Assembly (NCBI GenBank): GCA_946482365.1
Contig: CAMLQY010000012.1
Coordinates: 1 to 55,973, forward strand
Origin: an uncultured Actinomycetes bacterium
GTDB lineage: Bacteria > Actinomycetota > Thermoleophilia > Solirubrobacterales > 70-9
Length of the DNA: 55,973 nucleotides
Direction: 5' to 3'
Shown here piece by piece: positions 33,355 to 43,899 of this stretch. The notes under the pieces were generated by a model that was not told the DNA's origin, searched no databases, and saw nothing but the letters and a program-made list of their open reading frames with translations. The position numbers were made by a program, and so were the translations under genes. Position 1 is the stretch's first letter. The number at the start of each line of letters is the position of its first letter.

Positions 33355-33899
33355 CAGCCACCCTCTCCGTAGATCGAGACGTCGGCGGCGCCGTAACGGC
33401 GCTGGCGCAGGCGCGGCAGCGAGTCGATGCGCAGCGGACGCCGCGCGCCGCTCTCGACTATCGCCCGCCCGCCCGCTTGGAGGAGGCGCGGCAGATGGCT
33501 GTCCAGTTCCTGCCCCACGCGGTCGGCGAGTCTATAGGGGGCGTCGACGAAGACGAGGTCGAAGCGAGGGGCCTCCCCCTCCTCTGCTCGGCCGGCCAGC
33601 CAACGCGAGACGTCGGCGCGGACGAGCTCGACCCGGGCGGCAAGACCGAGCCGCTCGACGTTGCCGAGCGCGGCTCGGGTGTCGCGGTCGACCATGGTGG
33701 CGCGTGCGGCGCCCCGCGAGAGCGCCTCGATCGCCAGGGCGCCCGTGCCGCAGTAGAGGTCGAGGACGGTCGCACCCTCGACCAGGCCACCGAGGACGGA
33801 GAAGATCGCCTCCCGCGCCCGGTCGGAGGTCGGCCGCACCTTCCAGCCGCGCGGGGCGACCAGCCGCTGCCCCCCGAGCTCTCCGGCGATAACTCTCAT
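33354..33899 (-). CDS. rsmD: 16S rRNA (guanine966-N2)-methyltransferase RsmD
   Basis: A 181-residue methyltransferase. The N-terminal MRVIAGELGGQRLVAPRG and RPTSDRAREAIFSVL blocks are diagnostic. The SAM motif is VLDLYCGTGALAIEALSRGA. The catalytic NPPY-type motif appears as VFVDAPYR, a variant common in RsmD. It is coupled to coaD and starts just after recG, an order found in many bacteria. Confidence 0.95.
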   Translation of the reverse strand: MRVIAGELGGQRLVAPRGWKVRPTSDRAREAIFSVLGGLVEGATVLDLYCGTGALAIEALSRGAARATMVDRDTRAALGNVERLGLAARVELVRADVSRWLAGRAEEGEAPRFDLVFVDAPYRLADRVGQELDSHLPRLLQAGGRAIVESGARRPLRIDSLPRLRQRRYGAADVSIYGEGG

Positions 33900-33901
33900 G
33901 G

Positions 33902-36112
33902 TCAGAGTGGTATCGGGTCGGCGGCGCCGGCGCCGAAGCGGCGGCGGGCGGCCTCGAGCAGGGGACCGAGCTCGGGGGCGTCGAGGGAGCCGTGGCGGTG
34001 CATCAGGGCGAGCACCTCGCTGCGGGCGGCGACGAGGACCTCGCCGTCCTCGGGCAGCTCGGCGACGGCAAAGCGCGGCAGGCCGCTCTGGCGCGTCCCC
34101 AGCACCTCGCCCTCGCCGCGCAGCTGGAGGTCGACCTCGGCGAGCTTGAAGCCGTCGCGCTCGCGCTCGACCGCCTTCAGGCGACGGCGTGCCATCTCGC
34201 CCGCCTCTTCGGGAAAGAGGAGACAGATCGACTCGTGCTCGCCACGGCCGACCCGGCCGCGCAGCTGGTGCAGCTGGGAGACGCCGAAGCGCTCGGCGCC
34301 CTCGATCACGATCACGGTCGCGTTGGCGACGTCGATCCCGACCTCGATCACCGTGGTGGCGACGAGGACGTCGGTCTCGCCGGCGGCGAAAGCCTCCATC
34401 GCCGCGGCCTTGTCGGCCGAGCGCATCTGGCCGTGGATCACGCCGACCCTGAAGTCGCGCAGCTCGCCGGAGGCGAGTCGCTCGGCCTCGACCTCCGCCG
34501 CGCGCCCCTGCAATTTCTCGGACTCCTCGACCAGGGGGCAGACGACGTAGGCCTGCCGGCCCTCGCGCAGCTGCCCGCGGACGAACTCGTAGGCCCCGGC
34601 GCGATCGCCCTCCTCGACGATCCGCGTCGCCACCGGCTTGCGGCCGGACGGCAGCTCGTGCAGCGCGGTCGTGTCCAGGTCGCCGTATGCGGTGAGCGAC
34701 AGCGTCCGCGGGATCGGCGTCGCCGTCATGTGCAGGACGTGCGGCGCCATCCCCTCCACGCCCTTGGAGTCCAGCGCCTTGCGCTGCTGCACCCCGAACC
34801 GGTGCTGCTCGTCGACGACGCAGACCCCGAGCCGGGCGAACCCCACCGTCGGCTCGATCAGCGCGTGGGTGCCGACGATCAGCCCGAGCTCCCCGGTCGC
34901 CAGCCGGTCCAGCGCTTCCCTGCGCCTCGCCGCCGTGGTCGACCCGGTCAGCAGCGCAAACGGCGTCGCCTCTTCCGCCAGCAGCTTCCCCAGCGTCGCC
35001 GCGTGCTGCTCGGCCAAGGTCTCGGTCGGCGCCATCAGCACCGCCTGGAACCCGGCTTCCAGCGCCCGCAGCATCGAGTACACCGCCACCACGGTCTTCC
35101 CCGACCCCACCTCCCCCATCAGCAGCCGCTGCATCGGCTCGCCGGAGTCGAGGTCCCCGTCGATCTCGTCGAACGCCTTCAGCTGGTCCTTTGTCGGCTC
35201 GAACGGCAGAGACTCGATCCAGCGCCCGACCTGCTCCCCGGGCTTCCCCAGCTTCGGCGCCGGTCTCGCAGTGCGGTGCGACCGCTTCCGCGTCGCCAAG
35301 ATCGCCTGGTACAAAAACAGCTCTTCGAACCTAAGCCGCTCGCGGGCCTTCTCCACGTCCTCGGTCGTCCCGGGAAAATGCACCGCCTCCACCGCGTCGG
35401 CAACACCAGCCAATCCACGCCGCGCCCTCAACTCAGCCGGCAACGGCTCCAGCAAGTTCCCCACCCATCGCATCCCCTGCTCCAACCACTCCCGCACCTG
35501 CTTCGCCCGCAACCCCTCGGCCAGTGGATGAACGGGCACGAGCCCCGCCTCTCCCGCGGGTGGCGGAGGGTGAGGGGGGTCGAGGACGGACCGTGGCCCG
35601 CCCGCAGTGCCCCCCTCACCCTCCGACAGGACCCGCGGGCCAGCGCCGCCGGTGAACTCGTATTCGGAGACCGTGAAGCCCCGTTTGCCCACCGAGCCGG
35701 TGAGCAAAAGCTGAGTGCCCAGTGTGAGCTTCTGGGCAACCCATGGCTGGTTGAACCAGGTGGCGCGAATGGTTCCGCTTTCGTCGCCGACTTTGACGCC
35801 GACGAAAGTCAGCCCACGGCGCCGGAACGGGCGAGAAGCGCTGCCCAAGACCTCGACGGAGATCGTCGCCTTTTGCCCTTGCTCCAAACTCGCCACCGGC
35901 ACGACGGTCAGGTCGCGATGCCTGTGCGGAAAACGCAGCAGGAGGTCGCCGACGGTCCCGATCCCGGCCTGCGCGGCAGCTTCTGCGGTCTTCGGACCGA
36001 CGCCCTCCAGAGCTTGGAGCGAAACGTCGAGCGCTCCGGGTCTCGGCCAATGCACCGGGGCGCTGCGGAGCTGGGCATCCGTTAGCTCAGAAGCCTCAGC
36101 GAACGCGCGCAC
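33902..36112 (-). CDS. recG: ATP-dependent DNA helicase RecG, carrying an in-frame palindromic insertion
   Basis: A 736-residue helicase that remodels stalled forks and branched DNA. The N-terminal wedge/OB domain spans residues ~20-165. Helicase motifs include LLMGEVGSGKTVVAV (Walker A), the DEQH box VVDEQHRFG, and TATPIPRTLSL. The TRG-like helical region follows near the C-terminus. Between the wedge domain and LVPVHPLAEGL, 29 residues (GPRVLSEGEGGTAGG... to ...PPPPAG) are encoded by palindromic repeat C with the frame kept open. The GTG at 36112 overlaps the upstream stop. Confidence 0.95.
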   Translation of the reverse strand: MRAFAEASELTDAQLRSAPVHWPRPGALDVSLQALEGVGPKTAEAAAQAGIGTVGDLLLRFPHRHRDLTVVPVASLEQGQKATISVEVLGSASRPFRRRGLTFVGVKVGDESGTIRATWFNQPWVAQKLTLGTQLLLTGSVGKRGFTVSEYEFTGGAGPRVLSEGEGGTAGGPRSVLDPPHPPPPAGEAGLVPVHPLAEGLRAKQVREWLEQGMRWVGNLLEPLPAELRARRGLAGVADAVEAVHFPGTTEDVEKARERLRFEELFLYQAILATRKRSHRTARPAPKLGKPGEQVGRWIESLPFEPTKDQLKAFDEIDGDLDSGEPMQRLLMGEVGSGKTVVAVYSMLRALEAGFQAVLMAPTETLAEQHAATLGKLLAEEATPFALLTGSTTAARRREALDRLATGELGLIVGTHALIEPTVGFARLGVCVVDEQHRFGVQQRKALDSKGVEGMAPHVLHMTATPIPRTLSLTAYGDLDTTALHELPSGRKPVATRIVEEGDRAGAYEFVRGQLREGRQAYVVCPLVEESEKLQGRAAEVEAERLASGELRDFRVGVIHGQMRSADKAAAMEAFAAGETDVLVATTVIEVGIDVANATVIVIEGAERFGVSQLHQLRGRVGRGEHESICLLFPEEAGEMARRRLKAVERERDGFKLAEVDLQLRGEGEVLGTRQSGLPRFAVAELPEDGEVLVAARSEVLALMHRHGSLDAPELGPLLEAARRRFGAGAADPIPL
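35553..35639 (+). repeat. Palindromic repeat C, copy 2, in frame inside recG (87 nt)
   Basis: Arms CCCGCGGGT / ACCCGCGGG and inner stem CGGAGGGTGAGGGG / CCCCTCACCCTCCG flank the conserved centre. Relative to the other copies the stems differ but remain paired. Its 87 nt equal 29 codons. Confidence 0.92.
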
Positions 36113-37743
36113 TACTGGGCGGCGAGCAGCCACCACCAGCTCGGCTGGCCGCCTTCGTGGGTCTCGATCTCGACGCCGTCGGGCACGTGCGGGTCGAGGT
36201 CGTCGAGCGAGATCGGGGCTCCCTCTCCGGCGATCACGGTGACGATCTCGGCGCCCTCAGCCAGCTTGTCCACCGTGGCCGCGAAAGTGGTCCCGGCGCC
36301 GCCCCAGGCGACGATCTCTCCCTCGACGAAGCCGACGGCGTCGCCTTTGCGGAAGCGGCCCTGGGCATCGTCGCGGGCGGCCGGGGCGACGCCTCCGTCG
36401 GCAATCGTGCCGAGCGCCTCCTCCAAGCGCTCCGCGTTGTCCGCGACCGTCGCCTCCGGGTCGAGCTCGACCAGTGTCAGCAGGCTCTTCTGCAGGGAGG
36501 TCGCCGGGACGACGCGAGCCGGCTTCTCGGAGAGCTTGCACGCCTCCTCCGCCGCCATCACCACGTTCGAGGAGCTGGGGAAGACGAGCACCTCCTCGGC
36601 CGGGACCTCGTGGATGCCGGCCAGCAGCTCGTAGGTCGACGGGTTGAGCGTCTCGCCGCCGGGGACGACGTGGGCGCCGAGCTCGGCGAAGAGGCGCTCG
36701 AGCCCGTCGCCGGCCGCGACCGCGAGCGCGCCGGTCCGCCCCCCCTCCAGCCGCGCTCGCCGCTCGGCTATCTGCTCGCGCATGTCGGCGACGTCGAGAT
36801 TGGTCACCGCGCCGGCGCCCTCGAAGAGCGCGACGGCGGCCTCGGGCTCGTCGGTGTGGACGTGGACCTTGAGCGTCGCCTCGTCGCCGACGACGAGCAC
36901 CGAGTCGCCCAGGCCCTCCAGCCGGGGGAGGAACTGGCGGCTGCTCAGGCCCTCCCCCGAGACGATGAAGTTGGTGCAATAGCGGAAGCGGCTGTCCTCG
37001 TGGTGGGGCCGGCTCAGCCGCGGCGCCTCCTGGTGGGAGACCTCCGGCGCCGCGGCGGCGTCGCCGCGCAGGCCGGCGACCACGCCGGCGAGGATCAGGA
37101 CCAAGCCGTAGCCGCCGGCGTCGACGACCCCGGACTCGCGCAGCACGTCGAGCTGCTCCGGGGTCCGCTCGACGGCGCGCTGGCCGTCGGCCATCGCCCG
37201 CTCCAGGACTTCGGCGAGGACCGCGTCCTGCTGCTCGTCGCTGACGCCGCGGTCGAGGCGCTGCCTGTCGGACTCCAGGCGGGAGAGCTGGCGGGCGGTC
37301 GAGTGCGCCATCTCGCGGAACACCGTCAGCATCGTCCCCTCGGCCGGCTCGCGCACCGAGTCGTAGGCGGCATCGGCGGCGCTGGCGAAGGCGGAGGCGA
37401 TCAGGACCGGGTCGATCAGCTCGCCGGGACGGCTCGCCAGCTCCTCGGCGGCGCCGCGCACGATCTGGCTGAGGATGACGCCGGAGTTGCCGCGCGCGCC
37501 CATCAGCGCAGCCCGGGCCAGGGCCTGGACGAGGCGGGTGCGGCCGACCTCGTCGACCTCCAGCCCGTCGAGCCGGTCGAGCTCCTCCATCACGGCCCGC
37601 ATCGTCATCGCCATGTTGTCGCCGGTGTCGCCGTCGGCGACGGGGAAGACGTTGAGGTCGTTGACCTCCTGGCGGCGCTCCTCGAGATGCGCGTAGGCGG
37701 AGCTGATGACGCGCCGGAAGCGCTCGATCGAGGGGTCGGGCAT
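36112..37743 (-). CDS. DAK2 domain fatty-acid-kinase-like protein (YloV/FakA family)
   Basis: A 543-residue protein. The N-terminal DAK2 nucleotide-binding domain has NVFPVADGDTGDNMAMTM (the aspartates coordinate Mg-ATP) and MGARGNSGVILSQ. A middle and C-terminal DegV-linked region follows, ending EGGQPSWWWLLAAQ. In Firmicutes FakA phosphorylates fatty acids held by FakB partners. No degV/fakB is in the window, so the activity is inferred. The ATG at 37743 follows a TAGATT box by 8 bases. The rpmB...DAK2-recG order resembles that of Firmicutes. Confidence 0.9.
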   Translation of the reverse strand: MPDPSIERFRRVISSAYAHLEERRQEVNDLNVFPVADGDTGDNMAMTMRAVMEELDRLDGLEVDEVGRTRLVQALARAALMGARGNSGVILSQIVRGAAEELASRPGELIDPVLIASAFASAADAAYDSVREPAEGTMLTVFREMAHSTARQLSRLESDRQRLDRGVSDEQQDAVLAEVLERAMADGQRAVERTPEQLDVLRESGVVDAGGYGLVLILAGVVAGLRGDAAAAPEVSHQEAPRLSRPHHEDSRFRYCTNFIVSGEGLSSRQFLPRLEGLGDSVLVVGDEATLKVHVHTDEPEAAVALFEGAGAVTNLDVADMREQIAERRARLEGGRTGALAVAAGDGLERLFAELGAHVVPGGETLNPSTYELLAGIHEVPAEEVLVFPSSSNVVMAAEEACKLSEKPARVVPATSLQKSLLTLVELDPEATVADNAERLEEALGTIADGGVAPAARDDAQGRFRKGDAVGFVEGEIVAWGGAGTTFAATVDKLAEGAEIVTVIAGEGAPISLDDLDPHVPDGVEIETHEGGQPSWWWLLAAQ

Positions 37744-37751
37744 CGATTCGA

Positions 37752-37757
37752 AATCTA
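37752..37757 (-). promoter_or_regulatory. -10-like box (leaderless) for the DAK2 gene
   Basis: TAGATT on the minus strand ends 8 bases before the ATG in the 66-base divergent gap to the MMPL transporter gene. Confidence 0.35.
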
Positions 37758-37821
37758 ACCGCAGGGTGCGGATGGGCAGGCTCGGAGCCCGGCCGTCGAG
37801 TTCGCTACGGTGCGGCGCTCG

Positions 37822-40005
37822 ATGAGACGCTTCGCCACCTGGTGCACCGGGCACCGAAAGACCGTCATCCTCGGCTGGATCGTCGCCCTGATCGGGGTCG
37901 GCATGGTCGCCGGCTCGGTCGGCTCCGATTTCAGCGAAGACTTCAAGCTGCCCTCCTCCGACTCGACCGACGCCTTCGACCTGCTCGAAAACAGGTTCCC
38001 GGCGCAGTCGGGCGACACGACGACGATCGTCTTCAAGGCCGAAGGCGGCATCGAGTCGCCGGCGGTGCGCAGGACCATGCGGAAGCTCTTCGCCGAAGCG
38101 GAAGACCTTCCCCACGTCAGCGAAGTCGCCAGCCCATACGCAGGCGGCGGCGCGGCAGCGATCGGCGAGGACGGCAAGATCGCCTACGCGACCGTCCAGT
38201 ACGACACCTTCAGCGACGAGATCGAAAAAGAGGACACGGCGAAGCTGATCGACGAGGCGGAGGCGGCCAGCGGCGAGGGCCTTCAGGTCGACCTCGGCGG
38301 CCAGCCGGTCGAGGAAGCGCGGGCCGAAGAAGAAGGCGACGCCTCCTTCATGGTCGGCCTGCTGGCCGCGGTCGTCATCCTGCTGCTCACCTTCGGCTCG
38401 GTCGTGGCGATGGGGCTCCCCCTCGTCACAGCTCTGTTCGCCCTCGGCGTCGGGCTCAGCCTGGTGACGCTCGGCACCCACGTCTTCGACACGGCGGAGT
38501 TCGCCCCGCAGCTGGCGGCGATGATCGGTCTTGGCGTCGGCATCGACTACGCCCTCTTCATCCTCACCCGCTTCCGCAACGGCCTCGACGAGGGGATGGA
38601 GTCCCGCGACGCGGCGATCGCCGCGGTCGACACCGCCGGCCGCGCCGTCCTCTTCGCCGGGGTCACGGTGATCATCGCCCTGATGGGGATGCTCCTGCTC
38701 GGCCTCTCCTTCCTCTACGGCGTGGCGATGTCGGCGGCCCTCGCCGTGCTGATGACGATGATCGCGGCGCTGACCCTGCTGCCGGCGCTGCTGACGATCG
38801 CCGGGCGCCGGGTCGACAAGCTGCGCATTCCGGGCCTGAAGCGCGCGCCCTCCACCGCCGAAAACACGCGCTGGTTCCGCTGGAGCCGCGAGATCCAGCG
38901 CCGGCCGGTGGCCTCAGCGCTGCTCTCCGGCGGCCTGCTGCTGATCCTCTGCATCCCCACCCTCTCGCTGCGCCTCGGCTCCAACGACGCCGGCACCGAC
39001 CCGGCCGGGACGACGACGCGCGAGGCCTACGACCTGCTCGCCGAAGGCTTCGGGCCGGGCTTCAACGGCCCCTTCTCGATCGTCGCGGCGCTGCCCGGCA
39101 AGGGCGAAGACGCGGCGCTCACCGAGCTGCGCAGCACGCTGGCCGGCGACGAAGGGGTCGCCGAGACGACCGAGGTGATGCTCAACCCGGCCGAGGACAC
39201 CGGCGTCTTCCAGGTCTACCCGACGACCTCGCCGCAGAGCGAGCAGACGACCGAGCTGCTCGACCGCATCCGCGACGAGCTGATCCCGCCCGTGGAGCAG
39301 CGGACCGGCGCCCAGGTGCACGTCGGCGGCATCACCGCGATCTTCGAGGACTTCGGCACCGCGATCGCCGACAAGCTGCCGCTCTTCATCGGCGTCGTCG
39401 TGCTGCTCTCGGCGCTGCTGCTGATGGCCGTCTTCCGCTCGGTGCTGGTGCCGCTGAAGGCGATCGTGATGAACCTGCTCTCGATCGGCGCCGCCTTCGG
39501 CCTGATCGTCGCCGTTTTCCAGTGGGGCTGGGGAGCGAGCCTGATCGGCGTCGACGGCACCGGGCCGATCATCTCCTTCTTCCCGATCTTCCTCTTCGCG
39601 ATCATCTTCGGGCTCTCGATGGACTACGAGGTCTTCCTGATGTCGCGCATCCACGAGGAGTGGGAGCGCGACCACGACGCCACCCTCGCCGTCACCCGCG
39701 GCCTCGCCCTCACCGGTCGCGTGATCACCGCGGCGGCGGCGATCATGGTCACCGTCTTCCTCTCCTTCATGATCGGAGAAGACCGCATCATCAAACTCTT
39801 CGGCCTCGGCCTCGCCGCCGCCGTCTTCATCGACGCCGTGATCATCCGCTCGGTCCTCGTCCCGGCGATCATGCAGCTCTTCGGCGAGCGCGCCTGGTGG
39901 CTGCCCGGCTGGCTGGACCGGATCCTGCCCCGGCTGCACGTGGAGCCAGCCGAGGGCGACCCGGCGCCAACGGGCGAGCATCCCGTCGTCACGCCAGCGG
40001 ACTGA
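37822..40005 (+). CDS. MMPL family RND-type transporter
   Basis: A 727-residue inner-membrane protein with the twelve-helix RND plan: one helix near the N-terminus, an extracytoplasmic loop (~35-165), five helices, then the same again. The two GxxxDY-type proton-relay motifs appear as LGVGIDYALFILTR and LSMDYEVFLMSR. MMPL proteins export lipids or other hydrophobic compounds, but the cargo here is unknown. GTG at 37810 is an alternative start. The ATG at 37822 is preferred because a TACGGT box lies 10 bases before it. The composite repeat begins 20 bases past the stop. Confidence 0.92.
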   Translation: MRRFATWCTGHRKTVILGWIVALIGVGMVAGSVGSDFSEDFKLPSSDSTDAFDLLENRFPAQSGDTTTIVFKAEGGIESPAVRRTMRKLFAEAEDLPHVSEVASPYAGGGAAAIGEDGKIAYATVQYDTFSDEIEKEDTAKLIDEAEAASGEGLQVDLGGQPVEEARAEEEGDASFMVGLLAAVVILLLTFGSVVAMGLPLVTALFALGVGLSLVTLGTHVFDTAEFAPQLAAMIGLGVGIDYALFILTRFRNGLDEGMESRDAAIAAVDTAGRAVLFAGVTVIIALMGMLLLGLSFLYGVAMSAALAVLMTMIAALTLLPALLTIAGRRVDKLRIPGLKRAPSTAENTRWFRWSREIQRRPVASALLSGGLLLILCIPTLSLRLGSNDAGTDPAGTTTREAYDLLAEGFGPGFNGPFSIVAALPGKGEDAALTELRSTLAGDEGVAETTEVMLNPAEDTGVFQVYPTTSPQSEQTTELLDRIRDELIPPVEQRTGAQVHVGGITAIFEDFGTAIADKLPLFIGVVVLLSALLLMAVFRSVLVPLKAIVMNLLSIGAAFGLIVAVFQWGWGASLIGVDGTGPIISFFPIFLFAIIFGLSMDYEVFLMSRIHEEWERDHDATLAVTRGLALTGRVITAAAAIMVTVFLSFMIGEDRIIKLFGLGLAAAVFIDAVIIRSVLVPAIMQLFGERAWWLPGWLDRILPRLHVEPAEGDPAPTGEHPVVTPAD

Positions 40006-40025
40006 CGCAGGATCACGAGGTATGG

Positions 40026-40103
40026 AGGGATGCCGGTGCCCCTCCCCAAAACGCGCGGCAGGAGCCGCGCTTGAGTGTTTTGGGGAGGGGCACCGGCATC
40101 CCT
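40026..40103. repeat. Hairpin A, copy 2
   Basis: It is paired over about 28 bp with the same apical core. Here the apex GCGCGGC-AGGA-GCCGCGC pairs perfectly. Relative to copy 1 a C-to-T change in one arm is matched by G-to-A in the other. Confidence 0.9.
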
Positions 40104-40271
40104 TCCGAACCCGCATCAGCTCTCAGGAAAGCAGCCCGAACCAGCCAGATATCCCCACGGCAAGGTCGACCGGCCCGAAGCACAACAGCTTCAAGCGAAG
40201 AGTCCAGCCGCGCGGGGCATCTTTGGGGAAGCTTTCGTCACCCGTTGCGTCGCCCTGGACGACTGTCGAGA

Positions 40272-40416
40272 GGGAGCCCGGTGGGTCTCTGGGTGAATGT
40301 CGCGAAGCGGCCGCTGCACTCGTGATTCTAGGCGCGGCGTAGCCGCGCTCACTGATTGTCGCTAAGCGCCGCAGGCGCGTGCGACATCAATTCACCCAGA
40401 GACCCACCGGGCTCCC
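40272..40416. repeat. Branched structure B, copy 2
   Basis: The outer 27-bp stem (40272-40298 with 40390-40416) is perfect. Inside are the conserved GTCGCGAAGCGG, a GCGCGGC-GTA-GCCGCGC hairpin and a second hairpin built on TGTCGC/GCGACA. Eight outer-stem positions differ from copy 1, all compensated. Confidence 0.88.
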
Positions 40417-40436
40417 CACCTTCAGGGGTCCGCGAG

Positions 40437-41386
<950 letters not shown>

Positions 41387-41390
<4 letters not shown>

Positions 41391-41905
41391 CCGTCCCGCA
41401 CCTGCCAGCGGTACGGGTTGACCTCTTGTTTCAGCAGGGCCATGCGGGCGACTGTGAGGGCGGCGTTGCGGCCCTGGTCGCGCTTGCCGCCACCGGCGCG
41501 GGCGAGGGCCTGCTCCATCGTGTCGCAGGTGATCACGCCGAAGGCGCAGGGGACGCCTGTGGCCAGCTGCACGTCCTGGATGCCGCGGGCGGCCTCGGCG
41601 CAGACGAAGTCGTAGTGGTCGGTCTCGCCGCGGATCACCACGCCGAGGCAGGCGATGCCGGCGAAGCGCTCGGTGGTGGCGTGGAGCTTGGCCGCGAAGG
41701 GCAGCTCGTAGGCGCCGGGGACCGAGACCTCGCTGACAGAGGAGGCCGGCACGCCCGCCATCTCGAAGCCTTCGCGGGCGCCGCTCAGCAGCCGTTCGGC
41801 GAGGTCCTCGTAGAAGCGACCGACGCAGACGGCGAACTTGCGCTCGGCAAGCGCCTCCCGCTCCTCCTCGCCGAAGGCCTCGAGGAAGGCCCCGGACTCA
41901 GCCAT
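41387..41905 (-). CDS. ribH: 6,7-dimethyl-8-ribityllumazine synthase
   Basis: A 172-residue lumazine synthase that condenses the ribityl-pyrimidine with dihydroxybutanone phosphate. Active-site blocks [27 protein letters not shown] (catalytic histidine) and [15 protein letters not shown] are intact. There is an N-terminal extension of about 20 residues. The ATG at 41905 overlaps the ribBA end by 8 bases. It is the last gene of the ribD-ribE-ribBA-ribH cluster. Confidence 0.97.
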
Positions 41906-43232
41906 CCGCCCGCCTGTCTTCCCCGGCGGCGTCGCGCTCGTCCTCGTCGTGGATCATCTCCTCGTCGAGGGCGAGGCCCTGGTGGTGCAACGAGTGGCCC
42001 ATCTTGTCGCGCTTGGCCCGCAGGTAGGCCTCGTTGTGGGCATTGGGCGAGGACTCGATCGGCACCTGCTCGGTGACCGAGAGGCCATAGCCCTCGAGGC
42101 CGACGATCTTCTTCGGGTTGTTGGTGAGGATGCGGATGCTGGTCAGGCCGAGGTCGCCGAGGATCTGGGCGCCGATCCCGTAGTCGCGCAGGTCGGCGGG
42201 CAGGCCGAGCTTGAGGTTTGCCTCGACCGTGTCGGCGCCCTCCTCCTGCAGCTTGTAGGCCTTGAGCTTGTTGAGCAGGCCGATCCCACGGCCCTCCTGG
42301 GAGAGGTAGAGCAGGACGCCGCGCCCCTCCTTCTCGATCTGGGTCAGCGCCGCGACCAGCTGCTCGCCGCAGTCGCAGCGCATGCTGTGGAAGACGTCGC
42401 CGGTGAGGCACTCGCTGTGGACGCGGACGAGCACGTCCTCGGCGCCGTCGACGTCGCCCTTGACCATCGCCACGTGGTGCTTGTCGTCGACCAGGGAGCG
42501 GTAGCCGACCGCGGTGAAGTCGCCGAACTCGGTCGGCAGGGCGGTGTCGACGACCCGTTCCACCAGCTTCTCGGTGCGGCGGCGGTAGGCGATCAGGTCG
42601 GCGACGGTGACCATCTTCAGGCCGTGGCGCTCGCAGTAGGGGCCGAGGTCGGGGACGCGGGCCATCGTGCCGTCGTCGTTCATCACCTCGCAGATCACCC
42701 CGGCGGGTATCAGGCCGGCGAGGCGGGCGAGGTCGACGCTGGCCTCGGTGTGCCCGGTGCGCTCCAGCACGCCGCCGTCCTTGGCCCGCAGGGGGAACAT
42801 GTGACCCGGGACGACGATGTCGCGAGGCCCGGAGTTGGGGTCGATCGCGACCTGGATCGTGTGGGCGCGGTCGTGGGCGGAGATGCCGGTGCTGACGCCG
42901 CCCGCGGCCTCGATCGTGACCGTGAAGGCGGTCTGCAGGGGAGCCTCGTTCTTGGCCGCCATCAGGTTGAGGCCGAGCTTCTCGCAGCGCTCCGCGGTCA
43001 GCGCCAGGCAGATCAGGCCCCGCGCCTCCTTGGCCATGAAGTTGACCGCCTCCGGCGTGGCGAACTGCGCCGCCATCACCAGGTCGCCCTCGTTCTCGCG
43101 GTCCTCGCCGTCGCAGACGACCACCATGCGGCCGGCGCGGATCTCCTCGATCGCCTCCTCGATGGTCGAGAACGGGCTCTCGGCGTCCCGATCCCTCTGC
43201 TCTGTCTCCTGCGGCTCTGTCATCTGGCTCAC
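41898..43232 (-). CDS. ribBA: Bifunctional 3,4-dihydroxy-2-butanone 4-phosphate synthase / GTP cyclohydrolase II
   Basis: A 444-residue fusion supplying both riboflavin precursors. The N-terminal RibB domain (to ~225) has [15 protein letters not shown] and the [16 protein letters not shown] block. The C-terminal RibA domain has the zinc motif [20 protein letters not shown] and the GTP site [12 protein letters not shown] ~25-residue acidic tail follows. The GTG at 43232 has a strong GAGGAGGG site. Confidence 0.97.
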   Translation of the reverse strand: MSQMTEPQETEQRDRDAESPFSTIEEAIEEIRAGRMVVVCDGEDRENEGDLVMAAQFATPEAVNFMAKEARGLICLALTAERCEKLGLNLMAAKNEAPLQTAFTVTIEAAGGVSTGISAHDRAHTIQVAIDPNSGPRDIVVPGHMFPLRAKDGGVLERTGHTEASVDLARLAGLIPAGVICEVMNDDGTMARVPDLGPYCERHGLKMVTVADLIAYRRRTEKLVERVVDTALPTEFGDFTAVGYRSLVDDKHHVAMVKGDVDGAEDVLVRVHSECLTGDVFHSMRCDCGEQLVAALTQIEKEGRGVLLYLSQEGRGIGLLNKLKAYKLQEEGADTVEANLKLGLPADLRDYGIGAQILGDLGLTSIRILTNNPKKIVGLEGYGLSVTEQVPIESSPNAHNEAYLRAKRDKMGHSLHHQGLALDEEMIHDEDERDAAGEDRRADG

Positions 43233-43296
43233 AAACCCTCCTCACGCTTCGCTCGCTGCACGAAGAACCAGATATGCACGTTTGCTCGCTCCGCGT

Positions 43297-43899
43297 TCAT
43301 GGCTCCTCTCCAGGGAATGGTGTCATCAATCGCTCCACGTACTTCGCCACCACGTCGCACTCGACGTTCAGCCTCTCGCCGGGGGCGAGCGTTCCAAGGT
43401 TCGTGCGCTCCAGGGTCTCGGGGATGAGGGAGACCTCGGCCCAGGAGTCGCCCAGCGTCGCGACCGTGAGGCTGACGCCGTTGAGCGCGATCGAGCCCTT
43501 GGCGACGACGTAGCGGAGGAGCTCCGGACCAAGGCCGACACGCAACCGCCGGGAAAAACCGTCCTCCTCGATCGACAGCACCTCCCCCACTCCATCGGCG
43601 TGCCCCTGCACGATGTGGCCGCCGAGCCGATCCGAAGCCTTCATCGCCAACTCCAGGTTGACCTTGTCCCCCGCTGCGACCGCGCCGAGGGCGGTGACGC
43701 TCAAGGTCTGGTTCATCGCCTCGGTCTCGAAGCCGTTCGCGTCGATGCTCGTGGCGGTGAGGCAGACACCGTTGACGGAGACCGAGTCTCCGGTCGCGAT
43801 TTCGGCGGCCAGTGGCGTGGAGATCTTCAGGCGCACCCCATCCACGCCGGCCTGGACCGACTCGACGCTGCCGACGTCTTCGATCAGCCCGGTGAACAT
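43297..43899 (-). CDS. ribE: Riboflavin synthase, alpha subunit
   Basis: A 200-residue enzyme that dismutates two lumazines to riboflavin. The two homologous beta-barrel halves each show the signature: MFTGLIEDVG with SVNGVCLTA in the first and GHADGVGEV with LNGVSLTVA in the second. The ATG at 43899 shares one base with the ribD stop (TGATG). A 64-base gap separates it from ribBA. Confidence 0.96.
   Translation of the reverse strand: MFTGLIEDVGSVESVQAGVDGVRLKISTPLAAEIATGDSVSVNGVCLTATSIDANGFETEAMNQTLSVTALGAVAAGDKVNLELAMKASDRLGGHIVQGHADGVGEVLSIEEDGFSRRLRVGLGPELLRYVVAKGSIALNGVSLTVATLGDSWAEVSLIPETLERTNLGTLAPGERLNVECDVVAKYVERLMTPFPGEEP

Larger units (their letters stand above)
40026..40416. mobile_element. 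Composite palindromic element, copy 2
   Basis: This 391-bp unit has the same architecture as 6216-6601: hairpin A (40026-40103), a 168-base spacer and structure B (40272-40416). It fills the 431-base gap between the convergent MMPL and rpmB genes and leaves about 20 bases on each side. No coding region is supported. Orientation relative to the window is the same as copy 1. Confidence 0.7.
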
